A stretch of DNA of 8,323 nucleotides from RGIG4608 sp045651165 (GCA_045651165.1 JAZRRX010000045.1:1-8323), one strand, 5' to 3'. Positions 1 to 6,084 are shown, numbered from the stretch's first letter. Numbers and translations are program-made. The notes: generated by a model from the letters alone, not told the origin.

Positions 1-160
1 CTGTTAAAATGCAGAAAAAATCGTTATGTGTTGTGTAACAACACAATTTGCGCGAAATTTGACTTTAAATAGGTCTTAAGGTTTTTCGGGGGTGCAGGGG
101 GCGGCTTTTCAAAAAAGCCCCCTGCTATCCACATAAACTAACTCCCCTATAAATCCCAAT
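1..160. other. Gene-free left edge with two small hairpins
   Basis: I see no coding region here. The stretch lies downstream of the minus-strand deacetylase gene that ends at 161. It holds a 7-bp perfect hairpin at 27-45 (TGTGTTG, 5-nt loop, CAACACA) and a GC-rich imperfect hairpin at 94-125. Read on the minus strand, the first hairpin is followed some bases later by a run of six T, so it might be a weak terminator of the deacetylase operon, but its stem is AT-rich and the T run is not adjacent. The upstream neighbour lies outside the window. Confidence 0.5.
94..125. repeat. GC-rich inverted repeat (hairpin)
   Basis: GCAGGG (94-99) pairs with CCCTGC (120-125), and GGCTTTT (103-109) pairs with AAAAGCC (113-119) around a 3-nt loop, leaving a 3-nt bulge. 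An alternative fold pairs GCAGGGGGC (94-102) with GCCCCCTGC (117-125). There is no T run directly after it on either strand, so it is not a canonical intrinsic terminator. Its style resembles the hairpins at 8073-8321. Confidence 0.55.
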
Positions 161-841
161 TTATCTCTCACTAATCAACTCCGACACAGTAACAAATCGA
201 TATCCCTGCCCTTTTAAGTTTCTTATAACTCTTTCAAGCGCATCAATGGTAGTATTTGGCTTACTGACGTAATCGTGCATCAAAATTATATCTCCATCAC
301 TTGCGTTTTTTTCAATATTTCCCACAATCAAATCAGAGCCCACGTGCTCCCAATCTTTCGTGTCTATAGACCAAATTATTATCGAATAATCAAGCTCGCG
401 CGCAATATTTTCAACCTTTGAATCAATATATCCCTCAGGCGGACGAAAAATCTTCATTTCATAATTATATTTTTCTTTAATCAAATTATGACAAGCTCTA
501 ACATCACGATAAAAATCCTCTTCACTCATATTCTTGGTATGCTCGTGATTAAAGGTATGATTGCCAAGCTCGTGCCCATCGTTTATTATATCTAAAACTA
601 TCCCCTCGTCATAGTAACCTATGTTTTCACCAATGACAAAAAACGTTGCTTTCACTCCCTCACGTTTTAGAATATCAAGTATCTGCCGTGTATATCTTGG
701 ATGTGGCCCGTCATCAAAGGTAAGTGCAATCATTCCCTTTGCATCAGGTATTGAACGATAGATATTTTCTTTTGCTAAAACCGATATACCAAACGAATTT
801 ATAATAATTATCGCGCAAATTATGAACGCTAAAAACTTCAT
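161..841 (-). CDS. Secreted NodB-type polysaccharide deacetylase
   Basis: The 226-residue product has an N-terminal hydrophobic signal peptide or anchor (about residues 3-23), so it probably acts outside the membrane, removing acetyl groups from an N-acetylated glycan such as peptidoglycan. The NodB motifs are all present: TFDDG (41-45, with catalytic and metal-binding Asp43/Asp44), HTFNH (95-99, metal His), RPPEG (133-137), WSxDxxDW (157-164) and LMHD (187-190, catalytic His189). The motif set is that of PgdA/PdaB-like enzymes, unlike PdaA, which has a changed first motif. The start codon lies in an ATGA overlap with the stop of the upstream pdaA. No clear Shine-Dalgarno precedes it, which suggests translational coupling. 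The pairing with pdaA hints at a sporulation role, but its substrate cannot be read from sequence. Family sure; function inferred. Confidence 0.9.
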   Translation of the reverse strand: MKFLAFIICAIIIINSFGISVLAKENIYRSIPDAKGMIALTFDDGPHPRYTRQILDILKREGVKATFFVIGENIGYYDEGIVLDIINDGHELGNHTFNHEHTKNMSEEDFYRDVRACHNLIKEKYNYEMKIFRPPEGYIDSKVENIARELDYSIIIWSIDTKDWEHVGSDLIVGNIEKNASDGDIILMHDYVSKPNTTIDALERVIRNLKGQGYRFVTVSELISER

Positions 842-1611
842 TTTATTTTATCAAGTGTGGCAAAGGTATATCCTTGATTTTTTAATTCCTGAATTAAAGT
901 GCGCATTATTTTGGCATTTGTTTCGCCTGTGGGATGCAAAAGCATTATTTCTCCGTTGTGAGTGTTGTCAAGTATCTTTTTTAAAGCCGCTTGTTCACTC
1001 ATCTGCTTGTCATTATCCCAATCGTAATATGCAAAGCTCCAAAACACAGTTTTATATCCCAAATTTTGCGCTCTTTCAAGCATTTGTCGGTCAAATGTTC
1101 CCTCCGGTGGACGGAAGAATTTTGCCATTTCTTTGCCCGTCAGTTCCTTGTATTTATTTTCAAGTCCCAAAACTTCGCTTTTGAAAAGCTCCTCACTCTT
1201 GCCCACAAGATTTGGATGATTTACCGTGTGGTTGCACACAATATGTCCCTCATTCGTCATTCTTAAAACTAATTCGGGATTGCGATCAATTACGTTCCCC
1301 AAAATAAAGAATGAGCCCACTATTCCCTCTTCTTTCATAACGTCTAAAATTTTCGTTACGTTTCCGTTTTCATATCCTACGTCAAAAGTCAGATATATAA
1401 CCTTTTCTTCGTTGTCATTGCCATGTGATTTATCAAGATAAATTCCGCCACATTCATCTAAAAAAGAGAAAATAGGATCACTTGTCGGTTGCTTGTGATC
1501 GGAATTTCGTTTGCAATACCAATAAAGATCCTTAGCATGCACCTCAATAACAGGTGTAAACACCAAAATAGCAAGACAAATTGCCACTATTTTTAAAAAG
1601 CACTTTTTCAT
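838..1611 (-). CDS. pdaA: PdaA-like delta-lactam-biosynthetic N-acetylmuramic acid deacetylase
   Basis: The 257-residue protein resembles PdaA, which deacetylates muramic acid in spore peptidoglycan after CwlD removes the peptide. This leads to muramic-delta-lactam, the cortex mark recognised by germination lytic enzymes. A signal peptide covers about residues 1-26. It is followed by the PdaA-typical WYCKRNSDHKQP segment (31-42) and the NodB domain from about 70. Motifs: TFDVGYEN (75-82), HTVNH (128-132), FFRPPEG (165-171), WSFAYYDW (191-198) and LLHPT (224-228). The GYEN extension after the first motif and the absence of the second Asp (Val78 here, Asn in B. subtilis PdaA) are what place it in PdaA and not in general deacetylases. 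A GGGGGA ribosome binding site sits at about 1616-1621. It is first in a two-gene operon. I found no convincing sporulation-sigma promoter upstream. Confidence 0.9.
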   Translation of the reverse strand: MKKCFLKIVAICLAILVFTPVIEVHAKDLYWYCKRNSDHKQPTSDPIFSFLDECGGIYLDKSHGNDNEEKVIYLTFDVGYENGNVTKILDVMKEEGIVGSFFILGNVIDRNPELVLRMTNEGHIVCNHTVNHPNLVGKSEELFKSEVLGLENKYKELTGKEMAKFFRPPEGTFDRQMLERAQNLGYKTVFWSFAYYDWDNDKQMSEQAALKKILDNTHNGEIMLLHPTGETNAKIMRTLIQELKNQGYTFATLDKIK

Positions 1612-1745
1612 TTTATCCCCCCTTTATTTTTATTATTTTATTGTTTTAGTAAAACTTGCATTGAAGTTATTTACAACAAAGTAAAAAACATATAATAAGA
1701 AAAAATATTCACTTTTATTACTTCTTTCTTGCCAATTTTCTCTTT

Positions 1746-1761
1746 TTCAACATTTGTTGAA
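1746..1761. promoter_or_regulatory. Perfect inverted repeat between divergent genes, possible operator
   Basis: TTCAACA (1746-1752) and TGTTGAA (1755-1761) form 7-bp half-sites around two central bases, in the space between the divergent pdaA and the membrane protein gene, just upstream of a possible -35 box at 1768. A GTTGAA half-site recurs at 1779-1784. The layout fits a dimeric regulator site, but nothing in the window identifies a regulator. Confidence 0.3.
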
Positions 1762-1767
1762 TTTTAT

Positions 1768-1797
1768 TTGATAAATAGTTGAAACTAACATTATATA
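1768..1797 (+). promoter_or_regulatory. Possible sigma-A promoter for the membrane protein gene
   Basis: TTGATA (1768-1773), an 18-nt spacer, and TATATA (1792-1797), or TTATAT one base earlier with a 17-nt spacer. The match is fair to both boxes, and the position is right for a start site about 25 bases before the coding region. In such AT-rich DNA chance matches are common, so this is tentative. Confidence 0.35.
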
Positions 1798-1830
1798 CTG
1801 AAATCACAAAAACGCGAAGAAAGGAGAAAA

Positions 1831-2436
1831 ATGATGAACATAAAAACTCTTACCTTATTATTAATAATAATTTTTGTTTCGTTTCTCGGTTTTATTACTG
1901 AAAATATCTTCATATCGTTCAGAAGCGGATTTATGGATAATAGAAATATGGTTCTTCCTTTTTTGCTAGGATATGGCCTTGCAATATTCATAATATTTAA
2001 GCTGTTCGGAACTCCAAACGCTCCCTTGTTTTTTACAAAAGAGCTATACTTCAAAAGCTCATTCATATCCACTCTATATTATTTTGTCATTGCCTTTCTT
2101 TGCGTAAGCATCGGTGAATTGATACTAGGTCATCTAATTGAATGGACTTGTGATATAAAATGGTGGGATTATAGCTCTCTCCCTTTTCATATAACGAGGT
2201 ATACCTCAGTTCCAACAAGCATCTTTTTTTCTTTATTTATCACCTTGTTTATGAAATATCTTTTTACTCCCCTTATAAATTCTTTTTCAAAGATAAATCC
2301 AAAAGTGCTATCCATATTTACAATATCGCTAATAGTACTACTCAGCATTGATTTTCTACACAGCGCAATATATATGTTCAAAAATCACCAAATATTTCAG
2401 CTGTGGCGTATAGAATTTAATCGTTCACTAAAATAA
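1831..2436 (+). CDS. Multi-pass membrane protein, CmpB / putative ABC-transporter type IV-like
   Basis: The 201-residue protein has about five hydrophobic helices (about 6-23, 41-58, 77-103, 126-145, 158-180). Several positions match the clostridial family once called putative ABC-transporter type IV (CmpB): FLGFITEN (18-25) with Glu24, DNR (36-38), GYG (47-49), a Glu near the end of the third helix (Glu104) and WWDYSSLPF (111-119). The usual NRGFLxGPxxPIYG stretch is degraded to NRNMVLPFLLGYG, so this is a divergent member. No ATPase partner is nearby, and the family's function is not established. AAGGAG (1821-1826) lies 4 bases from the first ATG and 7 from the second (1834), so translation may start at the second Met. 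It is a single gene, divergent from pdaA and ended by the terminator at 2521. Confidence 0.72.
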   Translation: MMNIKTLTLLLIIIFVSFLGFITENIFISFRSGFMDNRNMVLPFLLGYGLAIFIIFKLFGTPNAPLFFTKELYFKSSFISTLYYFVIAFLCVSIGELILGHLIEWTCDIKWWDYSSLPFHITRYTSVPTSIFFSLFITLFMKYLFTPLINSFSKINPKVLSIFTISLIVLLSIDFLHSAIYMFKNHQIFQLWRIEFNRSLK

Positions 2437-2520
2437 ACACTTAACAATATGAAAGGAATTCATTATCAGTCAAAAACAATGAAGATAAGGGCTGTACCTT
2501 TACCGTGATATTAAAAAAAT
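2437..2520 (+). other. Short untranslated spacer before the terminator
   Basis: This is the 3' untranslated part of the membrane protein gene. It contains a 19-codon reading frame starting near 2450 without any ribosome binding site, which I do not consider a gene. A run of A (2513-2519) lies just upstream of the terminator. Confidence 0.4.
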
Positions 2521-2557
2521 AAAAAACATCATTCGATTTTCGAATGATGTTTTTTTA
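2521..2557. terminator. Bidirectional intrinsic terminator
   Basis: ACATCATTCGA (2526-2536) and TCGAATGATGT (2540-2550) form a perfect 11-bp stem with a 3-nt loop, flanked by A6 on the left and T7 on the right, which can extend the stem or serve as the U tract in both directions. It lies between two convergent genes (the membrane protein, stop at 2436, and recR, stop at 2567), so it can end both transcripts. Confidence 0.9.
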
Positions 2558-2566
2558 TTTGTTAAG

Positions 2567-3166
2567 TTAAATATCTCTTCTGCCCTCGATTGCACGATAG
2601 AGTGTTACCTCGTCCGCATATTCAAGGTCGCTGCCAACGGGAATTCCGTATGCCAAGCGTGTAATTTTGATTTCAAATGGTTTTAGTAATCTTGAAAGAT
2701 ACATCGCCGTTGCCTCACCCTCAACTGTGGGGTTGGTTGCGATAATTATTTCCTTCACCTGCTCGTCAGCAATTCGAGAAAGGAGTTCCTTAATTTTGAG
2801 CTTATCGGGTGTAACTCCGTTCATCGGGGAGATAACTCCGTGAAGCACGTGATAAAGTCCACGGTATTCGCGCACCTTCTCCATTGAAAGTACCGCTTTT
2901 GTATCCTCAAGCACCATAATAGTGCTCTTATCCCTGCTCAAATCATTACAAACAGAGCAAACCTCTTTATCCGTAAGGGATTGACACACGGGGCAAAGAT
3001 GTACCTTCTCTTTTGCTTCAACAATGGTATTTGCAAAGTTCTGCGCTTCCTCATCGCTAAGCTCAAGGATTGAAAAAGCCAATCTCATCGCACTCTTTCT
3101 GCCAATGCCTGGCAAACGAGCAAACTGTTCAGAGAGCTTTTGTAATGCTTCAATCTGCTCTGCCAT
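2567..3166 (-). CDS. recR: Recombination mediator protein RecR
   Basis: RecR works with RecO (and RecF) to load RecA onto SSB-covered single-stranded DNA during gap repair, acting as a ring-shaped clamp. The 199-residue length is typical. In order: helix-hairpin-helix LPGIGRKSA (18-26), a four-cysteine zinc site (Cys58, Cys61, Cys70, Cys73), a Toprim domain from about 81 with Glu87 in VLED and the ATNPTVEGEATA segment (143-154), and the conserved C-terminal GIPVGSDLEYADEVTL (174-189). The start ATG shares its A with the stop TAA of ybaB (TAATG), giving translational coupling. It is the last gene of the SRP RNA-dnaX-ybaB-recR unit. In B. subtilis yaaL and bofA follow, but here the operon ends at a terminator. 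Confidence 0.97.
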   Translation of the reverse strand: MAEQIEALQKLSEQFARLPGIGRKSAMRLAFSILELSDEEAQNFANTIVEAKEKVHLCPVCQSLTDKEVCSVCNDLSRDKSTIMVLEDTKAVLSMEKVREYRGLYHVLHGVISPMNGVTPDKLKIKELLSRIADEQVKEIIIATNPTVEGEATAMYLSRLLKPFEIKITRLAYGIPVGSDLEYADEVTLYRAIEGRRDI

Positions 3167-3513
3167 TAGAACATACCGGGCATGCTCATCTGTCCTGTGA
3201 TGGATGCCATTTCTTTCTCATTTGTATCGTTAACTCTCTTAATTGCCTCATTAATTGCAGCAACAAGAATGTCAGAAAGTGTTTCAATATCATCAGGGTC
3301 AACGATTTCGGGTTTGATGTCGATAGAAAGGATTTCTCTCTTACCGTTAATCTTTACTCCAACAACACCGCCACCTGCGGAAATATCATATTCTCTTGCG
3401 TCAAGCTCTTCCTGCTTTGCCGCCATATCTTCTTGCATCTTCTGTGCCTGCTTAATCATTGCGTTAAGATTTGATGGGCCGCCACCCATTCCACTTGGAA
3501 TTCTTGCTTTCAT
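3166..3513 (-). CDS. ybaB: YbaB/EbfC family nucleoid-associated protein
   Basis: This 115-residue protein belongs to the small YbaB/EbfC DNA-binding family, dimers that coat DNA and almost always lie between dnaX and recR. The N terminus has a Gly/Met-rich stretch (GMGGGPSNLN), then an amphipathic charged helix MIKQAQKMQEDMAAKQEEL. The family core follows, with SAGGGVVGVKINGKREILSI and DIKPEIVDPDDIETLSDIL, a C-terminal helix with AAINEAIKRV, and a Met-rich tail. Its AAAGGAAA-type ribosome binding site (about 3523-3530) overlaps the last codons and stop of dnaX, and the genes are 15 bases apart. The exact cellular role of the family is not settled. Confidence 0.95.
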   Translation of the reverse strand: MKARIPSGMGGGPSNLNAMIKQAQKMQEDMAAKQEELDAREYDISAGGGVVGVKINGKREILSIDIKPEIVDPDDIETLSDILVAAINEAIKRVNDTNEKEMASITGQMSMPGMF

Positions 3514-3528
3514 TTTTTATATTTCCTT

Positions 3529-5148
3529 TCAATTATTCATAAAGTCATCAAACGCGTCAAGGTCAGAGAGGTCATCCTCAAGTTTCACCTTGCCATTATC
3601 TTGTTCAAAAATTATATCATTCTCGGTATATCTCTTTTCAAGATATTTAGAAAGAGATGCAGCAAGTGTATTTTTTATAATTGGCTTGTCTATTGCGAAA
3701 AGTCCAAATCCGTCATATAAAACGTGAATTTTCTCGTCCGATCCGACATAAGCTCTTGTTTTCTTCAAAAAGGCATACGCGCCATTATCAATGGGTTGAA
3801 TTGTCTGCACTGCCTCACTCCACGCCTTGAGGGGCTTTGTAGTTTTAGCATCGGGAAAAATCTCAACCTGTTTAACCTTTGGTTGTGGATCATTTGCAAA
3901 CACTATTTCTTTTTTTGGCTCGACTTTTTCTTCAACCTTTTCTTTTTTCTTTGGCTTTTCTTCCTTGACTTCGTCCTGTGTTTTGGGTTGAACAAATTCA
4001 CCAGAAACCAAACGCGCCTCAAGATTGGATATTCTTAAAAGAAGTGCCTCAGTTGAAGTACTCAAAGCTTCATCACACATTTTCACAAAGCAAAGTTCGG
4101 CAATAATTCTCTTTACTGCACCACTTGTCTGCATATCGGACAGAGCATCCTCAAGCATTCTGCAATGGTAGATAAGCATCTCGCGTGTGAATTTAGTTGC
4201 GAGTTTATTGAGGCATCTAACCTCAAAATCGGTGAGGTCAAGATATTTTGCACTGTCGCGAACGGTTTTAACAACCAAAAGGTCGCGATAAAGTGAAATC
4301 AAATCCTGCCAAAATACCATTATATCTTTGGATGAGGTAACAACCTCATCTATTTCTTTAAATAAGAATTCGTAATTCCTTTCAGCAATCGCATTGGCAA
4401 CTGCCATCATTCGCTCTCTTCCTGCAGAGCCGATTGTTTCATTTACAACGGATACGTCAATTTTTTCACCACCTGATGCGCAAAGCTCAAGCAAACTAAT
4501 GCTATCACGCATGCCACCCTGTGAATAACGAGCTATAAGACGCGCTGCATCATCTTCAATCGCAATTTCCTCTTGCTCGGCAATAAATTTGATGCGCGAG
4601 GTAAGAATATCGGTTGCAATTCTTCTAAATTCAAACCTTTGACATCTTGAAACTATGGTCGCAGGCAATTTATGAAGCTCGGTTGTTGCAAGAATGAATA
4701 TCGCGTGTGAGGGTGGCTCTTCAAGAGTTTTAAGAAGCGCATTGAATGCGCTGTTTGAGAGCATATGTACCTCGTCAACGATATAAACTCTATATTTTAA
4801 GAACGAAGGAGAATAAACAACCTCATCCCGAATGTCACGAATATTATCAACACCGTTGTTGGATGCAGCATCCATTTCAAGAACGTCAGTAGTTGAACCA
4901 TTTTCAATAGCCAAACAGGACGGACAAACTCCACAAGGGTTTCCGTCAATAGGATTTTCACAGTTGACTACCTTGGATAAAATTTTTGCGCAAGTGGTTT
5001 TACCAGTACCACGAGAGCCACAGAAAAGGTAAGCATGATTAAACTTGCCCTCAGTTGCCTCTTGACGCAAAATAGAGGTAATATGCTCTTGTCCTACAAC
5101 CTCCGAAAAAGTTTTCGGACGCCACTTTCTATATAATGCTTGATGCAT
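3529..5148 (-). CDS. dnaX: DNA polymerase III subunit tau/gamma
   Basis: DnaX is the ATPase of the clamp loader that places the sliding clamp on primed DNA and, through its tau C-terminal part, couples polymerase and helicase. Visible in the 539 residues: Walker A GSRGTGKT (44-51), a zinc module with Cys63, Cys72, Cys75 and Cys78, Walker B VDEVH (124-128), a sensor region ATTE (154-157), the SRC arginine-finger motif (167-169), the sensor 2 GGMRDS segment (211-216), and domain III to about 380. A Lys/Glu-rich linker (about 390-414) separates this core from a C-terminal tau domain. The start is supported by AGGAGG (5155-5160) six bases before ATG. The linker carries a possible -1 frameshift site (3909-3916). 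Transcription probably comes at least partly from the SRP RNA promoter. Confidence 0.97.
   Translation of the reverse strand: MHQALYRKWRPKTFSEVVGQEHITSILRQEATEGKFNHAYLFCGSRGTGKTTCAKILSKVVNCENPIDGNPCGVCPSCLAIENGSTTDVLEMDAASNNGVDNIRDIRDEVVYSPSFLKYRVYIVDEVHMLSNSAFNALLKTLEEPPSHAIFILATTELHKLPATIVSRCQRFEFRRIATDILTSRIKFIAEQEEIAIEDDAARLIARYSQGGMRDSISLLELCASGGEKIDVSVVNETIGSAGRERMMAVANAIAERNYEFLFKEIDEVVTSSKDIMVFWQDLISLYRDLLVVKTVRDSAKYLDLTDFEVRCLNKLATKFTREMLIYHCRMLEDALSDMQTSGAVKRIIAELCFVKMCDEALSTSTEALLLRISNLEARLVSGEFVQPKTQDEVKEEKPKKKEKVEEKVEPKKEIVFANDPQPKVKQVEIFPDAKTTKPLKAWSEAVQTIQPIDNGAYAFLKKTRAYVGSDEKIHVLYDGFGLFAIDKPIIKNTLAASLSKYLEKRYTENDIIFEQDNGKVKLEDDLSDLDAFDDFMNN
3890..3916 (-). promoter_or_regulatory. 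Candidate -1 ribosomal frameshift site in dnaX
   Basis: The codons for Pro411-Lys412-Lys413-Glu414 read CCA AAA AAA GAA, so an A AAA AAA heptamer lies in the phase used for -1 slippage, like the A AAA AAG site of E. coli dnaX. After a shift, six codons (R N S V C K) lead to TGA at 3892-3890, giving 419 residues. This ends right after the ATPase core, as the gamma protein does. Upstream there is no good Shine-Dalgarno stimulator at the usual distance, and downstream only a weak CAACC/GGTTG pairing, so efficiency is unknown. Confidence 0.4.
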
Positions 5149-5154
5149 AAACTA

Positions 5155-5160
5155 CCTCCT
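5155..5160 (-). promoter_or_regulatory. Ribosome binding site of dnaX
   Basis: A perfect AGGAGG lies six bases before the dnaX ATG at 5148. It follows a T-rich stretch (5161-5176) that directly trails the 3' arm of the SRP RNA, so the entire dnaX leader from the SRP RNA end to the start codon is only 28 bases. Confidence 0.9.
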
Positions 5161-5176
5161 TAAAAAATATAGTAAA

Positions 5177-5474
5177 GGCCACGAAATAAGACCATACACC
5201 TTAAGATCGAACATCACTCCTATGCGACGTACATACCTACTGCTCAAAGCAGGCACCCTCGCGGCACACCGGAGAGACTGCTTAGTGCTGCTTGGTTCCC
5301 CACCTGACACATTTCACAATTTCCGATTGCGCAAGACCCACTTCTCAACACAGCAGAATACGACACAGACCATAAAAGCTCAGCCCTCAAAAAAGGAATG
5401 AACCCCTGCTGTAGCGGATTTCAGGTACAGGGCTCCGCTAATTCCCCGGCTGGTATGGCCTTATTTCGTGGCCC
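5177..5474 (-). ncRNA. ffs: Signal recognition particle RNA, large bacterial type with Alu domain
   Basis: This is the RNA scaffold of the SRP, binding Ffh to target nascent membrane and secreted proteins. On the minus strand the domain IV hallmark is at 5306-5287: CAGGT, GG, the GGAA tetraloop (5299-5296), CC, AAGCAGCA. Further 5' is the Alu-type part with GCGGAGCCCTGTACCTG (about 5436-5420) and CAGCAGGG, matching my memory of B. subtilis scRNA. The ends close the molecule: 5453-5473 pairs with 5177-5197 over 21 bp with one G-U, and three more pairs extend outward. Length is about 298 nt, slightly longer than the 271-nt B. subtilis RNA. Position just upstream of dnaX is as in Bacillus. Exact ends are inferred from the helix, and RNase III trimming is likely by analogy. 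Confidence 0.95.
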
Positions 5475-5501
5475 TTTAGATTTTTTCACATATACATCAA
5501 T

Positions 5502-5530
5502 ATTATAGCAGATTTCAAATAAATTTGCAA
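5502..5530 (-). promoter_or_regulatory. Sigma-A promoter with extended -10 for SRP RNA (and dnaX operon)
   Basis: On the minus strand TTGCAA (5530-5525), a 17-nt spacer, and a perfect TATAAT (5507-5502) preceded by TGC (5510-5508), an extended -10. Transcription would start near 5495, about 20 bases before the closing helix of the SRP RNA, which fits a short 5' leader removed by processing. No other obvious promoter lies between the RNA and dnaX. Confidence 0.88.
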
Positions 5531-5655
5531 GTGATTTTCAACATTTTTATTCGAACTAATAAAATATATTTTCATATACTGAAATTAGCGCTTAAAATTA
5601 TTTAGTTGGGGTAATCTATAAATCCAATTTAAATATTCAATAAAAGGAGTATTAT
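5531..5655 (+). other. Upstream region of the SleC-like operon
   Basis: This spacer separates the divergent SRP RNA promoter from the plus-strand operon. It contains TTTCATATACTGAAA (5570-5584), whose CATATACT resembles a sigma-E type -10 (CATACAMT), but I find no matching -35 at the right distance. A 12-base stretch here also occurs upstream of the membrane protein gene at 1793. AAGGAG (5644-5649) lies six bases before the start at 5656 and fixes that start. Confidence 0.4.
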
Positions 5656-6072
5656 ATGTCAGAACTAAATTCATATGGATATCTTATAGTTAAGGTGTCC
5701 ACTGCAAGCGGTGCAATACCCATAGAAAACGCCTCAGTCATCGTTCAAGGCAAGGATGATAATAATCAAGAAATCCTACTCTCTTTTCTTACTAATCGCG
5801 ATGGAATTACTCCTCAAATTATGCTCCCTGCACCGCCAAAAGAATTGTCAGAATCACCCTCTCCTGCATCAAAACCTTATTCTGTCTATAACATCGATGT
5901 TTTCAAAGAGGGATATTATCCACAACACTATAACGGAGTGCCTATTTTTCAAAACGTTACCGCCGTGCAAAACGCTCATATAGTTCCTACAACAGAATTT
6001 GATGCCCAAAATCCATATACAAACGAGGGTGAAATATTTGATGAATATGAAAACCCCAACCTTTATAAATAG
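5656..6072 (+). CDS. Small beta-sandwich protein like the N-terminal pro-region of SleC
   Basis: The 138-residue protein has no signal peptide. Residues 7-58 (YGYLIVKVSTASGAIPIENASVxV ... TNRDGITPQIMLPAP) look like a carboxypeptidase-regulatory-like beta-sandwich: a repeated-strand fold with the IPIxNA turn and the DG-T-x-L edge. Residues 72-110 (SKPYSVYNIDVFKEGYYPQHYNGVPIFQNVTAVQNAHIVP) continue as in the N-terminal part of clostridial SleC-type spore cortex-lytic enzymes, where this region is removed by Csp proteases to activate the enzyme. Here it is a separate protein ending in an acidic tail (EGEIFDEYENP). The next gene starts 12 bases later and carries the matching catalytic part. I infer a pro-region, chaperone or inhibitor role for the enzyme. 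Family match is from memory. Confidence 0.8.
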   Translation: MSELNSYGYLIVKVSTASGAIPIENASVIVQGKDDNNQEILLSFLTNRDGITPQIMLPAPPKELSESPSPASKPYSVYNIDVFKEGYYPQHYNGVPIFQNVTAVQNAHIVPTTEFDAQNPYTNEGEIFDEYENPNLYK

Positions 6073-6076
6073 GAGG
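6071..6076 (+). promoter_or_regulatory. Strong ribosome binding site separating pro-region and enzyme genes
   Basis: AGGAGG begins inside the TAG stop of the upstream gene (6070-6072) and lies eight bases before the ATG at 6085. This shows that the two halves are genuinely separate cistrons, and not a frameshifted or nonsense-broken single gene. Confidence 0.85.
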
Positions 6077-6084
6077 TAATTATT

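Noticed and set aside
822..1441. Plus-strand reading frames opposite pdaA
   Set aside because: They lie antisense to a motif-complete deacetylase gene, lack ribosome binding sites and show no recognisable domains.
1612..1745. Sporulation sigma-G/F promoter for pdaA
   Set aside because: A TGAATA box exists on the minus strand near 1706-1711, but no CATAnnTA-type -10 lies at the right spacing. Sigma-A-like pairs are only weak matches.
2450..2509. 19-codon reading frame after the membrane protein gene
   Set aside because: It has no ribosome binding site, no recognisable sequence, and sits in the 3' untranslated region before the terminator.
3182..4038. Plus-strand frames opposite ybaB and the end of dnaX
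   Set aside because: They mirror confidently identified genes, and their hydrophobic look comes from the reverse complement of Lys/Glu-rich codons.
5573..5580. Sigma-E -10 box CATATACT before the SleC-like operon
   Set aside because: The -10 fits seven of eight positions, but no -35 element is found 14-15 bases upstream, so I do not call a promoter.
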